Source: Portulaca oleracea | Lineage: Eukaryota; Streptophyta; Magnoliopsida; Caryophyllales; Portulacaceae | NCBI GenBank assembly: GCA_029582165.1 | Contig: CM055879.1 | Span: 40,429,713 to 40,493,712 of the forward strand | Reading direction: 5' to 3' | Length of the DNA: 64,000 bases | In this document: positions 47,950 through 58,942 of the stretch, one piece after another | Numbering within the stretch: the first letter of the stretch is position 1 | How the letters are laid out: every line of letters begins with the position of its first letter | Position numbers and translations under genes: made by a program | The notes under the pieces: model-generated | The model's input: only the letters and a program-made list of their open reading frames with translations | Databases searched by the model: none | What the model was told of the DNA's origin: nothing

Positions 47950-50900
47950 ATGCCTTTATTAGGTGCCCCTTTCTCTCTATCTCTGTATGAATGAATCATT
48001 GAACGAATGAATTGGTGTTTATGTCTGCATTTTTTTTCTGTATTTCTATGTGGGCAAATGTGCAATTTTTGGATAAGGTTCTAACATTTGTGCAATTTTG
48101 GAGTTGGATATCTCTGTTATGAATTGGTAAGGTTTAATTGCTCATCAGGGTTTTGGTGTCCGAAGATTAGGGTTCAAACATTTTGTCTGTAATCTGCATG
48201 TTAGGATAGTGACTAAACTGAAATTCTACTAGAGTTCATCCAGTCATTAGGTTAAATTTCTGCCAGAGATTAAATTTTTCACTTAGTTACTTTGTTGGGA
48301 AATTTTGGAGGTAAAAAAGGTTGCTTCATTACCTTGAAATAATTCAAGAGATTGCTGTCCAAAAATATGCAGAATTCAGTCTGACAAATGGTCGAAATTA
48401 GTGTTTGTAATTAACTCAAATGAACCACATTTGTCCTGTTTGTTGCTTAGAAGGTTAGACGCTTTAAAAATGTTTGTAAACTCGAATGGACCACTCTATT
48501 TGTGCAATTTATTACGAGCTCGTGGAGTTTGTGCTCCAAATAAGGTGATTTTCACTTGAAGCTATCAGGATGTTCACTCTCAATAGTGTGATTGTTTACT
48601 TGCAGATATCCTCCATGTTCATGTAATATATATTGCTTTTCTTGTGTATGTGTTTTGGGGGGGGGGGGGTGAAATGACAATCTGGAAGCTCTAAAAATTG
48701 TGTTTCTTCTTCCATTCAAGGCGGAACCTTTTCACTTTTGAGCAAGTAGCTTGGAATAGTGCATTCAAGTCTTGATGCAGGGTTTTCAGATTCTTGTATT
48801 ACTGCTTCTGTTTTGATTCTCTCGCGACTGTTACTTACCAAGTCTCTAATTTGACAATTGGGGCAGATATTGCTATTGCACAGTCTTCCTTCCCAAACTA
48901 TTCTGGCTACCCTAGGGTGCAGCTCTATGTTAATGGTAAAGTGCGAAGTTTTTCTCTACATTGTGACGAAAGATGGGCATCACTTCAGAAGTCCTTCTGG
49001 AATCCAGGAAACAGAATGTTTTACACGGGTCATTGTATAAGGCCATGCCACCCTAAGTTACTGATTAAAGCCATAGCTACTCTTGAGCGAAAATTTTCAG
49101 TTGAGAGTGACGATGGACAGAAGAGAACTCGTGTGCTGTCACCTTCTACTTCTGAGGTTCTGTCTTCAGCCATGAATATTGATCCGTCAAGCGAAGATTT
49201 AGAGAATCTAGATGACAGAGAAAAATTGAGACGCATGCGGATTTCTAAAGCAAATAAAGGAAACACACCATGGAACAAAGGCAGAAAGCACAGTCCAGGT
49301 AGATTATTTTTGCAAAGTATAGGTTATCTTCATTTGTCTGCTGCCTGATTTCTCTGTGTAGTTGTATTGATGGGTGTTTCATAATATGCAGAGACGCTCC
49401 AACGTATCAGAGAGAGGACAAGACTCGCCATGCAGAACCCTAAGGTGAAGTCATGTAAGATAATTGGACAATGTTTTTGCATGCGGGACTGTAGACGTAG
49501 AATGGAATAAAATTAGAAGTCCTGGAAACGAATATGGGTTCGTTCCTTTCATAGAGTTTGATAGACTTATCTATCACAAATTTTGTATCTACAATATCGA
49601 TTATCAGCCAGACCTGGACTTATTACAGTCTAACACCCATCAAGAGTCATAAATAACAGATATAATAATGAGCAAAATAAGGAAAATTATTTATGTGAAG
49701 AATTCTCTTGTTCAGTATTGATTCTATTGGTTTTCAACATCTGTATGAATAGGCATGTCCTTTGTTTATATAATTATTCCTTCCTTTATTCATTCACTTG
49801 CTTACTTGCTTATTATAAGGATAAATAATATGCTAGTTTGTATAATGTTTTATTGTCCTCTTCCTCTCCAAGATGGGATGATATTAACATGCCACAAATT
49901 AATTTTTTGGAGAACATTTTGAAGCATTCTGATAAACATTTGCTATCCAGGTGAAAATGAAGTTGGCAACCTCAGGCCATGCACAAAGGTTGGTCCATCA
50001 CAAGTCTTTTAGCTATATCCCCCTTTTGAATGAATTAGGGCATGTTCTTTTTACGGGTAGGGTTGGGTACTGGGGTATGTTCCTTAGAGGGGTAAGGTGA
50101 GGTTGGGTAAAGTACTGCCGGGTAAGCTTAGGTAGAGGTTGAAAAGTTGAGTGTTGAAAATATAGGTAAATTTGGGTTGGGTTGCGCAAATAGAGTGTCT
50201 ACTCAATCTTATCCAAACTTACATGAATTTACCCAAACCAAACTGTTTCACAAGTTTTATTTTTAATTTAGTTTGATTTCTAATTATCATGAGTATTCTT
50301 CCCCCAGTGTTTTAGCCGATGTTTACTCGTTCTTCCCATACTCACCCTAATTTGCCCAAACCTACCTAAACTTATCTGTACTTAGATTTGCCCTACCCAC
50401 CTTTAGTCGTGGAAACTGGAAAGGACAACGGTGGATAATTAAGTCACACTGACATTTTTGCTGCAGTCATAATAGTCATCCATCTCATTGTATCCTCATC
50501 GGGTTCTTTTTGCAGCGAAGAGACCAGAGAAAAAATCGCGGTAGGAGTGAGAATGGGGTGGCAGAGGCGGCGTGAGAGGCTGATACTTCAGGAAACGTGC
50601 CTTTTTGACTGGCAAAACCTTATTGCTGAAGCAGCTAGAGCAGGCTTCCTTGAAGAGGAGGAGCTGCAGTGGAATTCCTATGAGATCTTGAATGAGCAGT
50701 TGCAGCAGAAATGGTTGGATAGCATAGAATATAGGAAAATGACGCGTAGACCTACAGGAAGCAAAAGGGCACCCAAATCTCTCGAACAACGCAGAAAAAT
50801 TGCAGAGGCCATTGCTGCTAAATGGGCTGACCCCGTAAGTTTCTTTTCTTTAATAATCCCATCATGGAGAAATAATTGTCATGCACTCATGATATCTTTC

Positions 50901-52332
50901 ATGGGAAAAGAACCCAAAAATTGGTATTGCTAATGTTAGAGTGCACCAAGGGAAAGCTTGTTATGCCCTGGTGTGTGATTTTGACTGTTTCATTTGAATA
51001 ACGAGGTGATTTTGGTTTCTTTACTCAAGGAATACCGCTCCAAGGTCCAATCGGGCTTAGCCAAATATCATGGAACACCAGAGGGAGTTGAAAGGAGGGT
51101 ACGGAAGAAGCCAGATGGCGAGAGACAGTCCGCGATTGCTACCAAGAAAAAGGCGAATAAAGCAGAGAAATCTGCCTCAGGAGAAGTCAAGATCAGGCCC
51201 CAAAAACAACCAAAGTTGAAGAAAAGGACTACCCCAAAGTTCAAAGATCCTTTGGCGAGTACCAAATTGGAGATGTTGAAAAGCATTCGAGCCCAAAGGG
51301 CAGCATCAGAAACTAAAAATGCTGCATTGCAACAAGCAGAGTAAGCCTTTTACCGGTTAAGCTGAAATTAGAGCTGGGAAAATTTTGTCCGATCCGAATT
51401 TGTCAGACCCGGAGAAAACTGGGTTTGGTTCTAGATTTTCGTCCGAATTTTGACATTGACCGTATATTCAGACATTCTATTGTCCCAACCCGATGTTGAC
51501 CCGAATTTCGTTCTGCCCATATTGTCCTACCCTAAAAAAACCTGGGTCCAGACAATGTCAATTTCTCATTGAATTTTGACATTGCTGAATTTGACCAACC
51601 CGAATTTGACCTTGACCCGAATTTTTGCCAGGGATAATGCTGAATCTTTAGTTCCACCCGCCCTGGCCCCTTTATCTGTGGACTGCCGCTTTTCTTCTCT
51701 TTGATCTCTCTGTTTTCCTGTTTAAAATTTCTACTCGTTTGGACAGATTATTGATAGAAGAAGCCGAAAAGGCAGCAAAGGCCCTTGAAGTTGCCGCGAT
51801 GAAAAGCCCCATAGCCCAAGCCTCACTCATAGAGACAAGGAAGCTCATTGCTGAAGCAATACAATCTATTGAGACCATCAAGAATCAGGAGCTTGCTTCC
51901 CAACCTGATAATTCGTCTGGGCCGCAAAATCTTGTTGAACAGAATGAACACGCCCATACAGAAGATCTCAATCAAAGTGGTGAGAAAAGGGTCAATGGGG
52001 TAGCATCACTGCTGCAATCAGATCAAGATTTTAACCTCTACAAACTCACAATGTTGGATGAGATGGACAGTGATTATCGGCTTCCAACAAACCTTACTGA
52101 GCACAAACTGCCCGAGCCTGACGTACGGGGTGTCGTAGGTGTAACTGAGATTGTGGGGTTGGGGAAGCTCAAAGATCCACATCATTCCACACCAAATGGG
52201 GCGGTCCGATTGAACGGGTTTTCTTCACCCAATGGAACTAAGGTGCAAAATCATCAAGAGCAGGTACCTGGAGTGGCGAAGAAGTGGGTTTGTGGGAGGC
52301 TGGTTGATGTGGCTCAAGATCAAGGAGAGTGA
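47950..52332 (+). CDS. NUMOD3-motif nuclear protein
   Basis: Exons: 47950-47962, 48867-49298, 49392-49444, 49951-49988, 50516-50834, 51030-51340, 51747-52332; 1752 bp, 583 aa. The 13-bp first exon (ATGCCTTTATTAG) gives MPLLDIAIAQSSF across the junction; it is the weakest part of the model. Residues about 130-260 contain NUMOD3-like modules (ISKANKGNTPWNKGRKHSPE, HAQSEETREKIAVGVRMGW and LEQRRKIAEAIAAKWADPEY), the nuclease-associated helix motif of GIY-YIG homing endonucleases. No nuclease domain is visible. A Lys-rich segment and a long Ala/Glu coiled coil (LLIEEAEKAAKALEVAAMK) follow. Homologous plant proteins exist (once labelled muscle M-line assembly-like); function unknown. DNA or RNA binding is inference. 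Introns 4 and 6 hold repeats. Confidence 0.85.
50039..50405. repeat. Probable MITE in NUMOD3-gene intron 4
   Basis: GGGCATGTTCTTTTTACGGG at the left and CCTACCTAAACTTATC, TTTGCCCTACCC at the right suggest inverted ends; interior GGGTTGGGTA versus TACCCAAACC. Borders not resolved. Confidence 0.4.
51370..51640. repeat. Dispersed TCGGACAATTC repeat in NUMOD3-gene intron 6
   Basis: Starts TAGAGCTGGGAAAATTTTG and contains TTTTCGTCCGAATTTTGAC, matching the copy in the pectinesterase intron. Confidence 0.5.
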
Positions 52333-53120
52333 GGATGATGTCGATTACATAATATCGAAAAATGGTGTATGTATCTAGTTAGCTTAAGAGAAAGTCACAC
52401 AACCAGGCACATCTTGTATTGGTTTGTTGTTTACTTCTATACAATTTTGGTTGTATTTTGTGAAATTGTAGGTCATGATTCATGAATGAATGTACATTCT
52501 AGTGACAATGTCATTGGTTATTGATTAGTAGATTAATTCAACATGATCTTTGGTAGCTATTGGATGAGCCATTGAGCCCTGTTGCTTTGTTCTGTCCACT
52601 TGTTCTTAACTTTCAGTAGGTTTTTCTAATAGTGATAATTTTATATAGCAAATCATAACATACGTGGAGAAATTGCTACTTAAAGTTTTTTAAGTTTATT
52701 GACATGATCTTCAAAACAACAAATAATACGAAACAAATCATATTATATGGTACATCTTGGAGTACCTACCTAGATCCACTAAGGTGTCACTAAAAAAATA
52801 ATTAATCAATATATATAATAAATTTATCATAAATTTATCAACATCATTATAAAATTTATTAATATTTTAAAATTTATCAAAAAATTTTACACAAACATCA
52901 TTTAAAAATTGGTTTATTTAATATATTTCAAGTTCTGAAAATTCTTGTGTCCAGACTATAAAATAAGTCAGGAATTCCCAACTTCCCGCCATATTCGCAC
53001 TCTTCTGATCAAAACCCTAACTACCCGGATGCCAACTTCAGTCCTTCATCCAATCTCCAGAACTGGGTATGTCTCTTTTCCAGTAAATTCACTGAATATT
53101 CATCGCGAAATCAACCAACT
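52333..53120. other. Short gap between the NUMOD3 and O-fucosyltransferase genes
   Basis: NUMOD3 gene 3' UTR, then AT-rich sequence (52620-52950) and the promoter/leader of the next gene. No clear TATA box. Confidence 0.4.
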
Positions 53121-54972
53121 ATGATGAACGGTTTGGGAAGAGAGAATTCTTCTTCAGATGGGGAAGATGATGGTCGAAACTTACTCCCGCAGAATGGCAC
53201 CATTAAAAATGCATCAAATTCGCACTCATTTTCCACTTTCAACGTCACTGACAATGGGTTCATCTCCTCGGAACGAGTATGTCTAAAATCGGACAGAAAA
53301 AGGTACCTTTTACTGATCTTAATAGTTCCATTGTTGCTTGTGCTTCTGTACTTTTTTCTGGGTTTCCTGAATCCAATCATTTCGGGTGCAAATTTGGGTG
53401 GCTCCTTTTCTGATCGAATGAGGGAATCAGAATTGCGGGCTCTCCATCTTTTGAGACAGCAGAATTTAGGGTTAATTTCTGTGTTGAATCGTACATTGGC
53501 AATTTTGGGATCAAATTCTAGTTCATCAAACAGTGTTGTGAAGTCTGTATTTGAGGATTTCAAGGGTGGAATTTATAAGGGTATTGCGTTGAATAGCGAA
53601 ATTCAGTCGGTTTTGTTGTCAACTTATGATGATGGGAATGTTTCAGAGTCTAGTGGTATTGATGTGTTGTGTGGGAAGGTGAATCATAAGCTGTCACAGA
53701 GGAGAACCATTGAGTGGAAACCGAGATCGCATATGTACTTGTTTGCAATTTGTACTTCAGGGCAGATGTCAAACCACTTGATTTGCCTAGAGAAGCATAT
53801 GTTCTTTGCTGCAGTGTTGGGTAGGGTTTTGGTCATCCCTAGTCCTAAGGTTGATTACAACTTTAGCCAGGTGCTCGATATCGAGCATATCAACAAGTGT
53901 TTAAGGAGGAAGGTGGTTGTTACGTTCGAAGAATTTTACGAGGCAAAGAAGGAGGATTTGCACATTAACAGGTTCATTTGCTACTTCTCGATGCCCCAGA
54001 AGTGTTTCGTCGATGGGGACCATGTCAAGAGGCTCGAATCGTTGGGTTTGTCAGTGCCTAAGCTTGAGTCACCTTGGGTGGAGGATGTCGGTGAACCCAA
54101 GAAGAGGACAGTGCAGGATGTCAACGACAAGTTTTCTACTGGTGATGATGTCATTGCAATTGGGGATGTCTTCTTTGCTGATGTCGAGAATGGTTGGGTG
54201 ATGCAGCCGGGAGGTCCTATTGCTCACACTTGCAAAACTTTGATCGAACCCAGTCGTATAATTATGCTTACTGCGCAACGTTTTGTTCAGACTTTTTTGG
54301 GCAAGGATTATTTGGCCCTTCATTTTCGAAGGCATGGGTGGTTGAAGTTCTGGTATGTTCTTAACATGCCCGAGTGTGGTAGTATTGGGCAATACAGAGA
54401 ATCTAACAATGTAATTGTTCTTGGGTTTGCAGCAATGCGAAAAAGCCGAGTTGCTTTTATTCTGTTCCCCAGGCAGCAGACTGCATTAAACGAGTGATTC
54501 AGAGGGCCAATACACCGGTTGTGTATCTTTCGACAGATGCTGCAGATAGTGAAACTGGATTGCTTCGATCACTAGTTTTTATGAATGGAAAATCAGTTCC
54601 ACTTGTTCAGCGGCCAGCTCTGAATTCAGCTGAGAAATGGGATGCTTTGCTGTATAGACATGGTCTTGAGGGAAATCCCCAGGTGAGCTTATATGTTTCT
54701 GATAAGATCAAATGATAGGAAAAATGTTAAATTGTAGGAACTTTTACTTTTCTGCTCCATGATAGCTTTAGTTAATAGAACTGTGCATTTTGAAGGTGGA
54801 AGCTACGCTGGATAAAACAATCTGTGCAATGTCTAAAGTGTTCGTTGGATCCCCAGGATCTACTTTCACTGAAGACATCCTGAGGCTAAGGAAAGGCTGG
54901 GGTTTGACGTCCATTTGCGACGAATATATCTGCCAGGGTGAGCTACCAAACTTTATAGCGGAGGATGAATGA
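53121..54972 (+). CDS. Plant protein O-fucosyltransferase family, type II membrane protein
   Basis: Exons 53121-54352, 54433-54682, 54796-54972; 1659 bp, 552 aa. Short acidic cytosolic N terminus, one membrane segment (about 62-84, LLLILIVPLLLVLLYFFLGF), stem, then a luminal GT domain. Motifs: CTSGQMSNHLICLEKHMFFA near the domain start, LALHFRRHGWLKFCN and, near the end, FVGSPGSTFTEDILRLRKGWG, where plant O-FucTs place their last donor-site residues. The Cys-rich tail (CDEYICQGE) agrees. Most similar in my recollection to the Arabidopsis At3g05320 type. Golgi location is inferred from topology; acceptor unknown. Start chosen as the first of two adjacent ATGs. Confidence 0.9.
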
Positions 54973-55302
54973 ACTAGTATGGAGTTAGGGCTCTGGTTGT
55001 ACGGCCTCTACAAGGTGTTGGACAGTAAGTCTGTAAGCGGTGTACTATGCATTCCTGTTTCTGGTTAGTTTTGATCGCTTGGTGATGATGAAAAGTGTGG
55101 ATTGCATGTTTGAAATTTTCAAGTGCAAAGAAATGAATTCTTTTGGGGACCCTTTCTATTTTGTGATATATTTTTCTATGCGTGCAAACAAAGTAGGAAA
55201 TGATGAAATATAACGAGAAGAAATCGTATTGCATATTCTTTGTACATAACACACTGGCTCATATCATATATGCAAATGCTTTTTAACTTAACCAACTAAT
55301 GG
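54973..55302. other. Shared 3' region of two convergent genes
   Basis: Only 330 bp separate the O-fucosyltransferase stop and the receptor-like protein stop, so the two 3' UTRs probably meet or overlap here. Confidence 0.5.
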
Positions 55303-57546
55303 CTACTCTGCTGAATTTTGCACATAACTAAGTTCATACTCATGAATGACCTGAACATAGTTCTTTGATCTATTTCTCTTGGTGTAAAGCGTCTTCCAAA
55401 GGCGGAATCCCACAATCGCAAGAGCAGTGATGAACACGGTTGAGAAGCCAATGGTAAATCCTTCAAGAAAAAGTTTCTTATAGTTGTTTTCACTGATGAC
55501 TTCCTCTTTATGTCTGGTTTCTGGAATTGGTAAGCGAGCACAAGATTGCTGCAAAACCTGACCACATAACCCTGGATTCCCGATGTAGCTATTCTCTGTG
55601 AATGTACCAAACTGGCCCCCTGTTGGTATTGGCCCCTCAAGATTGTTGTAGGAAACATTGAAGTTAGACAAGAAATGGAGGCTTCGGAGTGATGCTGGAA
55701 TCTCTCCTTCCAAATCATTCTGAGAGAGATCCAACATTTCTATGTTTCTCAGATTTTGAAACTCAGGCGGGATGCTGCCTGTGAACAAGTTCTGACTGAG
55801 ATCCAGCTGTTGAAGATTTCGCAACTGGCTTAGCTCAGCCGGGATGTTCCCACTTAGGTTGTTGTTCCTGAGACGTATCCCGGATGGAAGACTCTCAATC
55901 TGGTTGAACTGGAGATATGTAGCCTTCTGGATGTAGTCAAAGATGGGGAGCTCGAAATGTATACGAGAAGAAGCCTTGTCTGATGTTGTCAATGCATGCA
56001 GCCTGCTGAGTTGTGGTGGAATTGTTCCTGTCAGATGATTATGTGACAAATTCAAGGAGAACAAGGATGGCAGTGTCCCTAACCAACCCGGGATGGTGCC
56101 CGTGATTTGATTTCCTGACAATTCAAGAAGCTGGAGTTTCTTCATGTTGGCCAACCAAGCCGGGACTCGGCCCCTGAGTTTGCACCCTCTGAAAGAAAGA
56201 GCCTGCAGGTTTTGGAACCCATCTGGGGGTATAAAGCTCCTTTCGCCTGGTAAACTTTCACCGTTGAAGTTCTGTGTCAGAAACAACAATGTGAGACGTT
56301 TGCAGGCCGACAAAATCTTGATTGTATCCGAGACATTGCTGAAGCTGTTGTATGACAGGGAGAGGTATGACAGAGATGGTAAAGAAGCCATCCTGGGGGA
56401 AATCCGACCCGTTAAACTGTTGCCGGATATTCTGATAGCAGTCAGGGACTTGCATGAGTATATGCTGTCAGGTAAGGTTCCGGTGAAATTATTGTAACCA
56501 AGGTCGAGATGTTGCAGTCTGGTAAGTCTGGAGAAATCTAGTGCCGAGACGTTGCCTTTGAGGGAGTTGAACTGTAAAATTAGCTTTACGAGGTTTGTAC
56601 AGTTCAGAAGCGATGTTGGTAAGGATCCACTGAGGTGGTTGTCATTCATGAGCAGTTGCTCTAGCTTATCGAGCTTATCAATATCTCGAGGGATACCCCC
56701 AGAAAAATTATTTCTGGACAAATCGAGGATCCTGATGTTCGTGAGGCCAAGAACTTTTTCATCTATGGTTCCGGATATCTGATTCTGAGGCACTGATAAC
56801 TCAACCAGTGATTGCAGGCCGTAAATGCCAGGTGGCAGTAAACCGGAAAGAGAATTGAAACCTGCCCGGAATACTCTGAGTAAGGAGCATTCTGCCAGAT
56901 CAGCAGGAATCTGTCCGTTGAAGTTGTTTATGGAGAAATCGAGTGTCTTGAGTTGAGGAGAAGTGGTGCAAATGGATGAAGGGATTTGACCCGCGAAGCT
57001 ATTGTTGCTGACATTGAAACTCATCAGTTTTGATCCGGAAACAAACCAAGATGGCTCGATTGTTCCATACAGTAGATTGCTTGATATGTCTACAGCCTGA
57101 ATCGTAGAAGGGAAAGTGCCATTGTCAATAAATAAGGCTGACAGATTTCCTCGCATTGTATTGAAGCTTACATCAATGATTTCAAGGCTACTTAATGAAG
57201 TGAAAAACCCGTCTTGGAAAACCCCGTAAAGAGAATTATGGGACAGATTGAGCTGAGTAAGTGCCGGGAGGATCCCTAGGGAAGAAATATTGCCCGTCAA
57301 CCCTCTAAACGGGAGCCACAAACGGGTGACCCTACCTTCCTCATCACAGCCGATCCCCTCCCAAGACGTGCAGCAATCATAGGCGGTGCTCCAATTCAAG
57401 GTCGGACCAAGAGAGGCAGAAAACATGACAAGCGATTGTTCGTCTTGTGGGTTGCATTGGGAGGAGAAGCTGATAAGATTCAGCTGAAAGATGATGAAAA
57501 GACATGAAGTTTTGTGCAAGATTGAATGCTGGAGTTCTCTAGGCAT
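55303..57546 (-). CDS. LRR receptor-like protein (RLP2/3, PSY1R-like ectodomain, no kinase)
   Basis: Intronless, 747 aa from ATG at 57546 (an in-frame GTG five codons upstream was rejected). Signal peptide, LRR N-cap (CNPQDEQSL ... DCCTSWEGIGC), about 20 leucine-rich repeats, an island region (IHFELPIFDYIQKATYLQFN) before the last four repeats, C-cap ending NPGLCG, acidic juxtamembrane segment and one membrane helix (LEGFTIGFSTVFITALAIVGF). The tail is about 35 residues, ending YVQVIHEYELSYVQNSAE. The ectodomain with island matches the PSKR/PSY1R group, while kinase absence and total length match receptor-like proteins such as RLP2. Such proteins work with co-receptor kinases; ligand unknown. 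A broken paralogue lies 1.1 kb upstream. Confidence 0.92.
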   Translation of the reverse strand: MPRELQHSILHKTSCLFIIFQLNLISFSSQCNPQDEQSLVMFSASLGPTLNWSTAYDCCTSWEGIGCDEEGRVTRLWLPFRGLTGNISSLGILPALTQLNLSHNSLYGVFQDGFFTSLSSLEIIDVSFNTMRGNLSALFIDNGTFPSTIQAVDISSNLLYGTIEPSWFVSGSKLMSFNVSNNSFAGQIPSSICTTSPQLKTLDFSINNFNGQIPADLAECSLLRVFRAGFNSLSGLLPPGIYGLQSLVELSVPQNQISGTIDEKVLGLTNIRILDLSRNNFSGGIPRDIDKLDKLEQLLMNDNHLSGSLPTSLLNCTNLVKLILQFNSLKGNVSALDFSRLTRLQHLDLGYNNFTGTLPDSIYSCKSLTAIRISGNSLTGRISPRMASLPSLSYLSLSYNSFSNVSDTIKILSACKRLTLLFLTQNFNGESLPGERSFIPPDGFQNLQALSFRGCKLRGRVPAWLANMKKLQLLELSGNQITGTIPGWLGTLPSLFSLNLSHNHLTGTIPPQLSRLHALTTSDKASSRIHFELPIFDYIQKATYLQFNQIESLPSGIRLRNNNLSGNIPAELSQLRNLQQLDLSQNLFTGSIPPEFQNLRNIEMLDLSQNDLEGEIPASLRSLHFLSNFNVSYNNLEGPIPTGGQFGTFTENSYIGNPGLCGQVLQQSCARLPIPETRHKEEVISENNYKKLFLEGFTIGFSTVFITALAIVGFRLWKTLYTKRNRSKNYVQVIHEYELSYVQNSAE

Positions 57547-58640
57547 GGTTTCAGACTTCACAGGATAAATTCCAGGGGAAAATTTCAGTTCTCTTCTCCT
57601 GTGGTTGAGTAGTGATCAGACAGGTGAAAAGAGATGAGAAAATGGTAGTGCTATTTTCAGTTCAGAGGTCAATTCAATGTCTGAAAGAGTAGATACTCAC
57701 CAATGAATTCAAACGAAAACGGAGAGAGGTCAGTTTAAATTAATATGATTTCTTAGTTTCCCTACCAACCCCCATAATTGTTTTTTTTTTTTCTTCGTCT
57801 TTTGACATTATCCTTCCTGTTAGTTAGGAACCCTTCTTTTTCTAGAGAACAAACATTGGGGAGGGGATAATGTTGATAAATCAAGGGAGTGATTGGATGT
57901 TTAGTGAGGGGGTACTTTTGACAAAACATAAAAGGTGGATTGATTACTACTTTGCTCTATTATGCTTTTTCAAGTAGTATCAGATCATTAGTTAAATATT
58001 GAATCAGTGTGAAATCATCTACAATGAGCATAAATGAAGATTCTTCCTGTCATTTAGCTAGGAAAGGTACATATGATCTTGAAGTTATGTTTTCTGCATT
58101 TCAGTTTATTGCTATAGTATGAAGTTTTGGTATGAATGTATGATTGTTAGAGGTGGGATTATCATAGATTATGTTTCCCACGCTAATAATAGTTCGGATT
58201 TAGTTTTCAATTTGTTTATCTTAGTTGACATTTAGCCATGCCAGTTTTATTTTAGTGTGCAGAATCAGAAGTGTTGGTTTCCTTTCCTGATGTTGACATC
58301 TGATACTGTCTTACGATTGAGCAGATACTGATGTTGTCGTCATATGAGAACCGGCTTACTATGAGAATATGGGAAGCAGTACTCTGAGCCGTGTTCACAA
58401 TGTTTATATATATGTCACATAGTCTATGTGCATGTCCACACTCTCAATCTCTCGTCCACACATTGTCTATATCATGTACACACAATCTACGTACATGTCT
58501 ACACTCTCTATGTACATGTCCGTACAGATTTAATATTAAGCGTTGGATATGAGATCTACGGCTCAGATCAGTGCATAGCGTATTCTCACTGTAAGCTGCT
58601 TTTCATATGATCCATTCCTTGTTACTATTTCTTTCCTTGC
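57547..58640. other. Receptor-like protein upstream region
   Basis: Promoter side of the LRR gene; no TATA box assigned. At 58420-58525 a short degenerate tandem repeat (CATGTCCACACTCTC, CGTCCACACATTG, TACATGTCTACACTCTC) occurs. Confidence 0.45.
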
Positions 58641-58654
58641 TGATTTCTATTCGG

Positions 58655-58875
58655 AAAAAGTCATCCTTCGATCGCGTAATCACATAACTGCAATAACAGT
58701 TGAGAAACTTGCTGAGACGCCAACGGCAAATCCATCAACAAACAATTTTCTTGCATTTTAAGAAGATCAAGGGTAGCAGAGAGGAATTGGTGCAAATAGA
58801 TGAAAGAATATGAGCAATGAAGCCATTGTTACCACTATTAAAATCGACTAATTTTCATCCAGAGTTAAACCAGGG
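58655..58875 (-). pseudogene. Collapsed relic of a second LRR receptor-like protein
   Basis: Two pieces of the neighbouring gene are fused after a large internal deletion. 58670-58755 reads RKLFVDGFAVGVSASFSTVI on the minus strand, matching KKLFLEGFTIGFSTVF. 58775-58875 reads WFNSG*KLVDFNSGNNGFIA then HILSSICTNSS, matching WFVSGSKLMSFNVSNNSFAG then QIPSSICTTS. An in-frame stop and the missing repeats make it non-functional. Confidence 0.75.
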
Positions 58876-58942
58876 GCTCAACCACCCAAAAAAACATGTC
58901 TTGAAGAAAATATGTAATATAACTTCAAGCAACATGTATTGT

